This document shows, piece by piece, positions 24,306-32,209 of a DNA stretch of 40,485 nt. The stretch is from Lachnospiraceae bacterium. GTDB taxonomy: Bacteria > Bacillota > Clostridia > Lachnospirales > Lachnospiraceae. The notes under the pieces were generated by a model that did no database searches, had not been told where the DNA came from, and saw nothing but the letters and a program-made list of their open reading frames with translations. The position numbers and the translations under genes were made by a program. The stretch is taken from contig JABZIZ010000020.1 in the NCBI GenBank assembly GCA_015258065.1, forward strand, positions 1 to 40,485, in the 5' to 3' direction. Position 1 is the stretch's first letter. Each line of letters begins with the position of its first letter.

Positions 24306-25700
24306 CTATAAAATCTCTCCCAGCATTTGGGAAACCGGACCAAAGTCCTCCTCGAACATGGTGCGGACATCCAGCCAAACGGCATTTTCGATGGTTCTGC
24401 CGATGATCGGCACGGGCAGATGGCGCATCTTCTCTTCCAGTTCCGGAACGGAAATCCGCTTCGGCCTGATCACCAGCGCATAGCCTTGCAATCTCTCCAG
24501 AGGGAGAGATCCTCCGCCGATTTGTTCCTCACAGGGCAGAACCGCAAAATCCGCCGCTCCGGAAAGGGATTCTACCTGTTCCTTGAGTGCCTCCGCTTTC
24601 TTCTTCAGCGCTTCCTTGGATTCTCTGATCATCTTCAGGACTGGGATCTTTTTCACTGCCCTCTCTTCATCCAGATAATCTAACAGAACCATCTCCAGCG
24701 CCGTCACCGTGAATTTATCCACGCGCAGCGCCCGGGTAAGCGGGTGCTTTTTCATCTTCTCAATCCACTTTTTTCTTCCGACAATGATTCCCGCCTGCGG
24801 ACCTCCAAGCAGCTTATCCCCGGAGAAGCAGACCACATCCACTCCGGCTTTCACCGAATCCTGTACCGTCGGCTCGTAAGAAAGCCCGTATTTGCTCAAA
24901 TCCACCAGGACGCCGCTCCCCAGATCCTCTATCAGAGGCAGGTCATGCTGACTTGCCAGCCGCTTCAGATCTTCTCTCTCAACCAACTCGGAGAAACCTA
25001 CGATCCGGTAGTTGCTGGTATGCACCTTTAAAATCGCCTTGGTTTCCTCCGTGATCGCTTCCGCATAATCACTGAGGTGCGTTTTGTTGGTCGTCCCGAC
25101 TTCGACCAGCCTTGCTCCCCCCTGTGCACAGACGTCCGGGATGCGGAATTTGCCTCCGATTTCCACCAGTTCTCCACGGGAAGTGATGACCTCGCCCCCG
25201 GCAGCGATGGTGCTGAGTGCCAGGAGGACGGCAGCCGCATTGTTATTGACCACCATGCAGGCTTCGGCTCCGGTCAGCCGGCAGAGGAGTTTTGAAAAAT
25301 GAGAGTATCTCTCCCCCCTCTCTCCTTTTTCCAGATCGTATTCCAGGTTGGAATATCCTGTTACGATTTCAGAAATCCGCCTTGCCTGCTCCGGCGCAAT
25401 CGGCGCTCTGCCGAGATTGGTGTGCAGGATGACGCCCGTTCCATTGATGACCTGCTTTACCTGCGGACTGGTCATGTCCAGGATCCGTTTGCGGATTTTC
25501 GCTAAGAGGGATTGGAATGCTTTCTCTGCCTCTTCTTCCTTCTCGCAGGTTTCCAGCTTCTTTCTAAGAGCAGCCGTTTCCTCCCGGATCGCCTCCATGA
25601 CGACCGGGCGACCATCGTCCCTGATCCATTCCGTTACTTCTTTTGTCTCCAGCAGCACATCCACCTTAGGGATCCTGCGAAACCAGCTGTTTTTATCCAT
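24306..25700 (-). CDS. selA: L-seryl-tRNA(Sec) selenium transferase SelA
   Basis: 464 residues from ATG 25700 (AGGGGGAGGAT before it). VINGTGVILHTNLGRAPI, VVNNNAAAVLLAL and the PLP lysine K296 in CFSGDKLLGGPQAGIIVG are SelA motifs. The enzyme converts Ser-tRNA-Sec to Sec-tRNA-Sec using selenophosphate made by SelD, encoded just upstream. The length is as expected for the decameric bacterial enzyme. Confidence 0.97.
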   Translation of the reverse strand: MDKNSWFRRIPKVDVLLETKEVTEWIRDDGRPVVMEAIREETAALRKKLETCEKEEEAEKAFQSLLAKIRKRILDMTSPQVKQVINGTGVILHTNLGRAPIAPEQARRISEIVTGYSNLEYDLEKGERGERYSHFSKLLCRLTGAEACMVVNNNAAAVLLALSTIAAGGEVITSRGELVEIGGKFRIPDVCAQGGARLVEVGTTNKTHLSDYAEAITEETKAILKVHTSNYRIVGFSELVEREDLKRLASQHDLPLIEDLGSGVLVDLSKYGLSYEPTVQDSVKAGVDVVCFSGDKLLGGPQAGIIVGRKKWIEKMKKHPLTRALRVDKFTVTALEMVLLDYLDEERAVKKIPVLKMIRESKEALKKKAEALKEQVESLSGAADFAVLPCEEQIGGGSLPLERLQGYALVIRPKRISVPELEEKMRHLPVPIIGRTIENAVWLDVRTMFEEDFGPVSQMLGEIL

Positions 25701-25781
25701 ATCCTCCCCCTGCGTCGTGAACCGGATTTTCCACACAGTCCGCACGCAAAATCACCGTTGCATCCTTTTCCAAGCATCCGC

Positions 25782-26837
25782 TCAATCAATCAAAGCAATC
25801 CGCTTCTCCTCTCCCGCTCCCAGTTCCCTTACTTCTCCGATGATGGCTGTCTTTGTGTCCAGTTCCGCCTCTTTCAGCCTTTGCATCGCCAGATCCGCCT
25901 GCTCCTGCGGGATGCTGAATAACAGGCCGCCGGATGACTGTGGATCGTACAGCAGATCATAATAGACATCCGCCACCTGAGTGCGATCCACCAGATGGCC
26001 GGTATACTCGCGATTGTTATAGGAGCCGGCGGGCACGAGCCCCATCTCCGCATAGGAGAGGGCGTCCGTGATCACGGGCACTTTTTTCACATAGAGATCG
26101 ACAAAGACCTGACTGGCCTGCGCCATTTCGATGCCGTGTCCCAAAAGCCCGAAGCCCGTAATATCGGTGCAGGCATGGACACAGAGCCCTTCCATCGCTT
26201 CCTTTGCCTTCTTATTTAACGATTTCATGACATCACAGGCTTCCTGTTCCGCTTCTTCCGAACACATTTCCGCCTTGATCGCCGTGTTGATGATGCCGCT
26301 TCCGATCTGCTTGGTCAAAATCAGGACGTCTCCGGGCTTTGCCCCGTAGTTTCTAAGGATCTTGTCCGTCTCCACAAAACCGGAGACACAGAGCCCGTAC
26401 TTGGGGTCGTCGTCCTGTACGGAGTGTCCGCCAACCAGCACGGCGCCTGCTTCTTTGACCTTGCTTGCTCCTCCTGCCATGATATCGCCGAGAATAGACG
26501 GATCCAGGCAATTGGGAAAACAGACGATGTTGAGCGCCACCCTAGGCTCCCCTCCCATTGCAAAGACATCACTTAATGCGTTTGCCGCTGCGATCTGTCC
26601 GAAGGTAAAGGGGTCATCCACGATCGGTGTAAAAAAATCGACGGTCTGAATCATGGACAGGCGGTCGTCGATCTTGTAGACGGCTGCGTCATCCGAAGTT
26701 TCAATGCCGACCAGCAGATTTTCATCATAAAATTTCGGTAGCTTACCCAGAACCTGGGCAAGGGTCTTTGGACCTATTTTGGCTGCTCACCCCGATGCTT
26801 TTGTCATCTTTGTCAGCCTGATTTTCTCTGCTGCCAT
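25782..26837 (-). CDS. selD: Selenide, water dikinase SelD, selenoprotein (UGA at codon 17)
   Basis: 351 residues when the TGA at 26787-26789 is read as Sec. The start at 26837 has AGGAGGAGTGAG upstream. The N-terminus reads MAAEKIRLTKMTKASG-U-AAKIGP, where U replaces the Cys of many SelD proteins, and the reading frame then continues through the catalytic and glycine-rich blocks (GQIAAANALSDVFAMGG, GHSVQDDDPKYG, DITGFGLLGHG). SelD makes selenophosphate from selenide and ATP. A hairpin at 26742-26762 is suitably placed as a bSECIS. Conventional calling would start the gene late, at 26654, and lose the active-site region. Confidence 0.95.
26742..26762 (-). promoter_or_regulatory. bSECIS-like hairpin in selD
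   Basis: On the minus strand CTTGCCCAG and CTGGGTAAG pair across nine positions (one wobble), with a GTT loop that begins with G as SelB-binding loops do. The stem starts 24 bases after the UGA, in the usual 16-37 base range for the loop. Confidence 0.75.
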
Positions 26838-26915
26838 CTCACTCCTCCTGTATCCCTGCCATGATGGATTCTTCGATGGACCAAAGCTCCTACCCCCGGG
26901 TTCGACACTGCAAGT

Positions 26916-26979
26916 AGTACTCTGCCCGCAGACAGAATCTGCGGGCAGAGTACTGCATGCAGACAGAATCTGCGGGCAG
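26916..26979. repeat. 17-bp perfect hairpin plus a 31-bp-period repeat between grdD and selD
   Basis: Arms 26916-26932 and 26938-26954 are perfect inverted copies around a five-base loop. A 21-bp element at 26928-26948 is repeated identically at 26959-26979. There is no U-run after the hairpin on the minus strand, so it does not look like a standard terminator. It could be an RNA-processing or stability element or an attenuator between the grdCD and sel genes. Confidence 0.85.
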
Positions 26980-27027
26980 CATGTTTTCCTACGTATGAGC
27001 GTTGTTTCCATGCGGTCAACGTCTATC

Positions 27028-28182
27028 TTAACCGATGTACCCCGCCTTTTTCAACTCTTCTTGTGCTTTTTCCAGATTGGCCGGAGAAACACGGATAATC
27101 GGGCCGGTACAGCCCATTCCGCTCTCGGCGTAGATGCCGATCTTCCAGACGGCTTTTACCGCATCGTCCAGATCCATGACCTCGATTCCCGGAATCTGCG
27201 CGGTCACAATCTCCTTCGGAGGCTCCTTCACCTCTTCTTCCGATGCCGCAGGTTTGGCGCTTTGTGCGACCTCATTCAAAATCCTGTCAAGACCGGCCTT
27301 CTTTGCCTTCGCAAATTCCTCCTTCGCCACCGCAAAGACCTTGCCCCTGACCAGCTGCGCCGCAAAGCGGATCGCATTGGCAATCACAGGGGCACCGCTC
27401 GCACGGGAGATAATCATGACCAGCTGTTCATACCCTTCTCCGATGCCGGGACCGTAGCCGTAACCCATGGACTCAAAGCTGCCCCCGCTGGTGAAGGCGG
27501 AGAGCATTTTGCTCATGACATTGCCGGTTAAAGAGTCCATGACCATCACATCCGCGGAAGCCTGTAAGACATCATTGCCGCGCATGATGCAACCCCCGTC
27601 CGACCTGCTGCTCTCCGCAAAGGTGATCTCATAGCCGTTTTCCTTTAACTGCTTGAGTGCTTTCTCCGTCTGTCTTGCGCCGTCCACGTTCAGAATGCCG
27701 ACGGTGGGATGTGCATTTCCTACGGCTTTTGCCGCGATGATGCCGCAGATCGCATTGCGAATCATGCCCTCAATCCGGTTGGTGCTGGAGGTTCCCGTCG
27801 TATTGGCCAAAAAAATCTCCTTGGCAAAAGCGGGTGTGATACTCCTGCCGACGGTGGAAACGCCGATCGGGAAAGGAAAGTGCATGGTCACGGCACCGTC
27901 CACCTCGCCGTTTTTCAGCATCTCCTCCATCTTGTCATGGCCTTCCTCGTCGTTCGCAACCTTGATGGTGGTGACACCTTCCGCTTCCAGCGTCCCGATG
28001 TAATACACATCAATGTTGTCCTTTGCCGCTTCTAACGCCGCCTTCATGGCGTTTTCTTCCCCATGTTCGCTTCCCATGCCGGTCAGTGCGATCTTCGGTC
28101 TGGCTCCAAAACTTCCCGTTTCCAGTCCCTGCGCCATTTCAAGGAAGGTTTCGGCAATCTGTTTCTGAATTCCGTTTGCCAT
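27028..28182 (-). CDS. grdD: Glycine/sarcosine/betaine reductase component C subunit alpha (GrdD)
   Basis: 384 residues with GGGGAGGATGT before the ATG. The sequence resembles the PlsX-like alpha subunit of protein C: TGMGSEHGEENAMKAALEAAK near the N-terminus and AVKAVWKIGIYAESGMGCTGPIIRVS at the C-terminus, where C358 corresponds to the family's late conserved cysteine. With GrdC it accepts the carboxymethyl group from selenoprotein A and releases acetyl phosphate by phosphorolysis. It starts 17 bases after the grdC stop. Confidence 0.95.
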   Translation of the reverse strand: MANGIQKQIAETFLEMAQGLETGSFGARPKIALTGMGSEHGEENAMKAALEAAKDNIDVYYIGTLEAEGVTTIKVANDEEGHDKMEEMLKNGEVDGAVTMHFPFPIGVSTVGRSITPAFAKEIFLANTTGTSSTNRIEGMIRNAICGIIAAKAVGNAHPTVGILNVDGARQTEKALKQLKENGYEITFAESSRSDGGCIMRGNDVLQASADVMVMDSLTGNVMSKMLSAFTSGGSFESMGYGYGPGIGEGYEQLVMIISRASGAPVIANAIRFAAQLVRGKVFAVAKEEFAKAKKAGLDRILNEVAQSAKPAASEEEVKEPPKEIVTAQIPGIEVMDLDDAVKAVWKIGIYAESGMGCTGPIIRVSPANLEKAQEELKKAGYIG

Positions 28183-28199
28183 TTTTACATCCTCCCCTC

Positions 28200-29738
28200 T
28201 TATTCTTCTCCTAACAGCGTCTTTGCAAATTCCTTCAGAGAGCTTGCGATTAACTTCTTGACCTCGTCTTCAGAGACAGAGCCTGCCGAAGTCCCCTTGC
28301 CCGTGTTCTTTTGAATGACAAAAGAAACACCGTCAAAGAGGTTGGTCATTCTGCCGAGGAAGAGAGATCCCTTACCGATGATCATGGCATTTTTGATCTT
28401 GCCGGAGAGAATATCAAGGCGTGCAAAGCCCACATAAGGCACGCCGGAAGGAATATGTCCCTGTGTCGGTGCAAATCCGGTCAGACCATGGTCCTTTGCA
28501 AAGTTCGCCAGATCCTTCTTCTCCAGATCGCCCTTCTTCACTGCCAAAGCGGCAATCATCTTATAGTTTGCCAGCGGCACGTCTCCTGCTCCTGCCGGCT
28601 TGGTGATATCCGGGTTCTGCATCTCCGGAGAATATTTGTCGATATCGGTGATCTTCATGCCGTTGCGTTCCAGCGGATCCGCCACCAGAGAGCCGATGAC
28701 GTTCTGCGGTGCGCTTCCGGTTCCCACCGTATGACGCCCCAGAATATCCAGATTGATCTCCGGGCTTACGCCGTCGTTTTCCGAAACGATCACGCAGAAA
28801 CCGCCCAGGCAGTCTTCCAGCGCCGGCATATTCTTTTCTACATGGTTCTTGCCATTCATTCCCAGCTTTGCCGTGCAACCGCCGCCGATCACCGCCACGC
28901 ACTTAAACGCACCCGCCTTCACGAGAGACGCAGCCTCGATCATTGCATGCGAAGGACCTGCGCAGAATCCTCTGGCATCGGAACCGGTTGCCTTGTTCAG
29001 TCCTGCGATTTCCGCAGCTGCTTTTGCAAAGTTGCCGCCGCCTCTCTGGTTCATGTCGCCGCAGGCTTCTTCCGAGCAGTCGATCACATATTCCACGTCA
29101 TCCTTGTCAATGCCGGCATTTTTTACCCCATAAAGGATGGAAAGCACACCGGTCGCCTTGTTCATGATGTTCTCGTGCATCACTTCCGCCGAGAGATTGA
29201 CATCGATATCATGCGCACGCTTCACGCACCCGACCAACTTTCCGTCATGATACAGTCCTTCCGCCTTCTCGTTGTTGACAAAATTCTCAATCTCGGAAAG
29301 TTCGATGCCGTCCAGCACACGCGCCTTGATCTCCTCCGTGATGATCGGATTCCTCCCGAACTTTTCTCTGGTTGCTTCCACAAACCCCTTTTCCAGGAAA
29401 TACACTTCAAAGACATCGCAGGTCTGTCCTAGCAACAGGAATTCGTCTTCCGGCATGATTTCGCCGAACTGCCCGTAACGGCAAGCGCCTTCTTTCTTTT
29501 TGTCATAATACGGAAACTCGACTTCGGCAAGTTCTTCCGGCGTCGCATTCCCGATATAAACCTGATTCGGCCAGTAGGACACGCAGTCCTCATAGGAGCG
29601 CAGATGGCTGCCCAGCTGCTTTAAGTATTCGGAGTTCGGATTCACGATTCTCTCCGTTGTCTGGGTCGTTCCGTTATGAATGACCATCTCCGGTACATGG
29701 GCCAGGATGTATCCGGCTCCTTTGATTACACTATTCAT
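28200..29738 (-). CDS. grdC: Glycine/sarcosine/betaine reductase component C subunit beta (GrdC)
   Basis: 512 residues, the expected length. MNSVIKGAGYILAHVPEMV, NQRGGGNFAKAAAEIAGLNKATG, DARGFCAGPSHAMIEAASLVKAGAF and TQGHIPSGVPYVGFAR are characteristic of GrdC, which has a beta-ketoacyl synthase III-like fold. With GrdD it forms protein C, producing acetyl phosphate from the carboxymethyl-selenoprotein A intermediate. The ribosome site AAGGGG lies nine bases before the ATG. A terminator stands between trxA and this gene. Confidence 0.95.
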   Translation of the reverse strand: MNSVIKGAGYILAHVPEMVIHNGTTQTTERIVNPNSEYLKQLGSHLRSYEDCVSYWPNQVYIGNATPEELAEVEFPYYDKKKEGACRYGQFGEIMPEDEFLLLGQTCDVFEVYFLEKGFVEATREKFGRNPIITEEIKARVLDGIELSEIENFVNNEKAEGLYHDGKLVGCVKRAHDIDVNLSAEVMHENIMNKATGVLSILYGVKNAGIDKDDVEYVIDCSEEACGDMNQRGGGNFAKAAAEIAGLNKATGSDARGFCAGPSHAMIEAASLVKAGAFKCVAVIGGGCTAKLGMNGKNHVEKNMPALEDCLGGFCVIVSENDGVSPEINLDILGRHTVGTGSAPQNVIGSLVADPLERNGMKITDIDKYSPEMQNPDITKPAGAGDVPLANYKMIAALAVKKGDLEKKDLANFAKDHGLTGFAPTQGHIPSGVPYVGFARLDILSGKIKNAMIIGKGSLFLGRMTNLFDGVSFVIQKNTGKGTSAGSVSEDEVKKLIASSLKEFAKTLLGEE

Positions 29739-29805
29739 CCCTCATTTCCCCTTTCCTGTGACTTCTCTTTTTACCCTTGATTGGTTTTTTTGTGACTTCC
29801 TTTTT

Positions 29806-29841
29806 AAAAAAGGTGGTGAGGCAGAACTGACCCTCACCACC
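29806..29841 (-). terminator. Rho-independent terminator after trxA
   Basis: On the minus strand GGTGGTGAGG and CCTCACCACC form a perfect 10-bp stem with a 10-base loop, followed by six U residues. It lies 42 bases past the trxA stop and 68 bases before grdC, so grdCD needs read-through or its own promoter. Confidence 0.85.
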
Positions 29842-29882
29842 GCCTGTTTCGTCTAAAACCTTCGCTCTGATCCAACTGCGGC

Positions 29883-30200
29883 TCAGATATATTTCTTGAC
29901 CATGGCCTCGATATTTTCTTCGGTTGCCTGATCCTTTACCAGCTCTTCCACCTTCTCGCCGTTCTTGTAGATCGCCATCACGGGCAGTCCCAGAATCTTC
30001 TGAGAGATCGCCAGTCTGCGTGCCTTAGTGGTATTGAGCTGCGTGAATTTCAGCTTGTCGCCATACTTGTCCGCCAGAGAGTGCACAAACGGCATCAGCG
30101 CCTGGCAGGGGACACAGCCGTCCCCAAAATAGTCTACGAATACATAGCCGTCTGCCTTTAAAACCTCTTCTTCAAATGTGTTCTTATCTACTTCCAACAT
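29883..30200 (-). CDS. trxA: Thioredoxin of the glycine reductase system (GCVPC active site)
   Basis: 105 residues. The active site is GDGCVPCQALMPF with C29 and C32, in place of the usual WCGPC. This CVPC variant is found in thioredoxins that accompany grd genes, where the protein reduces selenoprotein A. GGAGGAAAGTAAC precedes the ATG. It follows trxB by 14 bases. It may also serve the adjacent class I ribonucleotide reductase, but the sequence does not show this. Confidence 0.95.
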   Translation of the reverse strand: MLEVDKNTFEEEVLKADGYVFVDYFGDGCVPCQALMPFVHSLADKYGDKLKFTQLNTTKARRLAISQKILGLPVMAIYKNGEKVEELVKDQATEENIEAMVKKYI

Positions 30201-30214
30201 GTTACTTTCCTCCT

Positions 30215-31192
30215 TTATGATTGCTTAGCCGGATCTGAGAATTCCGGAATGGTTCCGTTAATGTATTTGTCGCACATCGTTGCAGCTACCGCACCGTCTC
30301 CTGCTGCGGTGACCACCTGACGCAGCGTTTTCACTCTGGCATCTCCCGCCGCAAAAACACCCGGAATATTGGTCTTCATATCCTGATCGGTCGGGATATA
30401 GCCCTTATCATCCATGGTAAGTCCGCTGTCCTTGAGGAAATCGGTGTTCGGGATTCTTCCGATGAAGCCGAAGAGACCGAACATTCCGTCCTCTTCATTT
30501 GCCTTGATCGTTGTGATTTCGTTCGTCTTGACATTGCGGACTTCCATTTCCTGCAGGATGTCATCGCCGCCCAGCTTCGTCACCACGCTGTCCCACATAA
30601 AGTGCAGGTTGGGTACCTTGAACGCCTTCTCCTGAATGGATTTGGCAGCCCTCAGCTCATTTCTGCGGTGGATCACGGTGACGTTTCTGGCAAACTTGGT
30701 AAGGTACATGGCCTCTTCCACCGCCGCATCGCCGCCGCCGACGACATAGACGTCAAAGTCTTCAAAGAAGTTCGCATCACAGGTGGCGCAGTAGGAAACA
30801 CCCTTCCCCTGGTATTCCTTCTCCCCTTCGCAACCAATCGGGCGCGGATAGCACCCGGTGGCAATCACGATGGTCTTTGCCTCGTATTCCCCCTTCTGGC
30901 ACTTTACCTTCTTGACATCCCCCTTCAGCTCCACGCTTTCAATCGTGTCCTTGATTCTCTCGCAGCCGAATTTCTCACACTGCTTTGTCATTCTCTCAAT
31001 CAGAGACGGCCCGCTTTCGCCTTCCACTTCCTGTCCCGGATAGTTTTCAATTTCATCCGTGATCGCAATCTGACCGCCGTCGGCAGCCTTCTCAATAATC
31101 GCAACGGAAAGTCTTGCGCGTCCTGCATAAAGCCCGGCAGACAGCCCCCCCGGTCCCGCACCGAGGACAATCACATCATACACCTTGCCCAT
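30215..31192 (-). CDS. trxB: Thioredoxin reductase
   Basis: 325 residues. FAD motif GAGPGGLSAGLYAGRARL (residues 11-28), redox pair CATC at C135 and C138 (GVSYCATCDANFF), NADPH motif GGGDAAVEEAMYL and C-terminal GVFAAGDARVKTLRQVVTAAGDGAVAA are all present. It passes NADPH electrons to TrxA and on to selenoprotein A. It is the first gene of a trxB-trxA pair bounded by terminators on both sides. Confidence 0.97.
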   Translation of the reverse strand: MGKVYDVIVLGAGPGGLSAGLYAGRARLSVAIIEKAADGGQIAITDEIENYPGQEVEGESGPSLIERMTKQCEKFGCERIKDTIESVELKGDVKKVKCQKGEYEAKTIVIATGCYPRPIGCEGEKEYQGKGVSYCATCDANFFEDFDVYVVGGGDAAVEEAMYLTKFARNVTVIHRRNELRAAKSIQEKAFKVPNLHFMWDSVVTKLGGDDILQEMEVRNVKTNEITTIKANEEDGMFGLFGFIGRIPNTDFLKDSGLTMDDKGYIPTDQDMKTNIPGVFAAGDARVKTLRQVVTAAGDGAVAATMCDKYINGTIPEFSDPAKQS

Positions 31193-31382
31193 AGTCCTGC
31201 TCCTTCATTAAAAATGTCGTTGTTATAGACCTTTGTGCAATTTGGTAAAATCTCGGAAAAAGAAGCGTTTTTTCCTAATTTATTTACCAAAGATACATGG
31301 CTTCAGTCTAACGATTATCATGTTTCGTGTCAATAGATTTTTGGTATATCGAGGTCGGCCTTGTGAGATTTTACTATGTTTC

Positions 31383-31416
31383 AAAAAAAGAACGGCGTGC
31401 AGTAAACACACCGTTC
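31383..31416 (-). terminator. Rho-independent terminator of grdA
   Basis: On the minus strand GAACGGTGTG and CACGCCGTTC pair (one mismatch or wobble) around a 7-base loop and are followed by seven U residues. It lies 11 bases past the grdA stop. Confidence 0.85.
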
Positions 31417-31426
31417 CTTCGTACTG

Positions 31427-31906
31427 TTATTTCCCGAGGTATTTGCAATACTGTTCCCTGATCGGCTGCATTTCCTTCTGAATATCTTCGACATCCAGAA
31501 CCATTTCCATCATGCCGACCTGGTCCTCATATACCTGAGGATCAAACTCCGCTTTTACTTCCGGTTCACAGCAATGATAACATGTGAGTCCAAGCTGGAC
31601 CCCAGTCAACGGACCTGCATAAGTCGGGTCACCTGCCGTAACGGTCTCCGCTGCAAGACCTGCAGCTTCTCCCTCTGCCGCACCCACGATTACAACAATG
31701 TTCTCGGGGCCGTACTTCTCGGCAAATTCCTTCACCCTTTTCTGATTTTCCAGATCCATTGCGCCTGCGCTCGTTCAAACGAAACACTCTGTCGAAGAAA
31801 AGATCACTTCGCCGCCGGCCGTTTCTACGCACTGCGCTATCGCCGGTCCCGGAACACCGTCACGGTCGCCGATGATAATGACTTTTTTACCCTTTAAAAT
31901 AGCCAT
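31427..31906 (-). CDS. grdA: Glycine reductase selenoprotein A (UGA at codon 44)
   Basis: 159 residues when the TGA at 31775-31777 is read as Sec. AAGGAGAAGG lies before the ATG at 31906. MAILKGKKVIIIGDRDGVPGPAIAQC begins the protein (residues 1-26), and the redox motif is CFV-U-TSAGAMDLENQ with Sec44, exactly as in known GrdA proteins. TCYHCCEPEVKAEFDPQVYEDQVG follows nearer the C-terminus. Protein A carries the carboxymethyl group on its selenol from protein B to protein C and is re-reduced by thioredoxin. It is monocistronic, with its own promoter and terminator. Without recoding, only the part after codon 51 would be called. Confidence 0.97.
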
Positions 31907-32011
31907 CGCACCTTCTCCTTTCTTAATTTGCTGGTTGACAGTTCTTTATTGCAAAAAGCTGAGGGTAACAGCTTCCTACACGAAAGAAAAATTTCCCCTG
32001 CATTTGGATTC

Positions 32012-32041
32012 AGTATAAAATAAGCCCTTTATTTGCGTCAA
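32012..32041 (-). promoter_or_regulatory. sigma-A type promoter of grdA
   Basis: On the minus strand TTGACG (32036-32041) and TATACT (32012-32017) are separated by 18 bases. The predicted transcript has a leader of about 100 bases before the ATG at 31906. Confidence 0.75.
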
Positions 32042-32057
32042 TGAATTCCCTTCCTTT

Positions 32058-32072
32058 ATAGATATAATCTAT
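32058..32072. promoter_or_regulatory. inverted repeat in the grdA-nrdA divergent spacer
   Basis: ATAGAT and ATCTAT are perfect inverted copies around ATA. The site is upstream of both the grdA promoter and the likely nrdA -10 box and could be an operator. It loosely resembles AT-rich NrdR-type boxes but is not a clear match. Confidence 0.35.
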
Positions 32073-32092
32073 GTGTAATTTTCCCCCTTCTT

Positions 32093-32104
32093 CTGTGGTA
32101 CAAT
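32093..32104 (+). promoter_or_regulatory. extended -10 upstream of nrdA
   Basis: TGGTACAAT (TGN plus TACAAT at 32099-32104) is a good extended -10; the -35 is weak. The leader to the nrdA ATG would be about 100 bases and has no evident hairpin. Confidence 0.45.
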
Positions 32105-32209
32105 AGGGAGCAATGAAGAGGGAAAATCGCATAACACACAGCTTTCACAAATCCACTCCTATTCTGTTCATCGCATCAAATCACATCGTAACACATAGAA
32201 AGAGGAAAC

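Noticed and set aside
26787..27011. A 74-residue minus-strand frame upstream of the selD UGA, read as a separate small Cys-rich gene
   Set aside because: It is the selD N-terminus extended through the tandem hairpin region. The strong AGGAGG site at 26837 and the SelD motif show the real start.
28311..29432. Plus-strand frame of 373 residues opposite grdC
   Set aside because: Antisense shadow of a GC-rich conserved gene, with no ribosome site or known domain.
31907..32005. Glycine riboswitch in the grdA leader
   Set aside because: I see no tandem aptamer-like structure or conserved glycine riboswitch core in the roughly 100-base leader. A covariance search would settle it.
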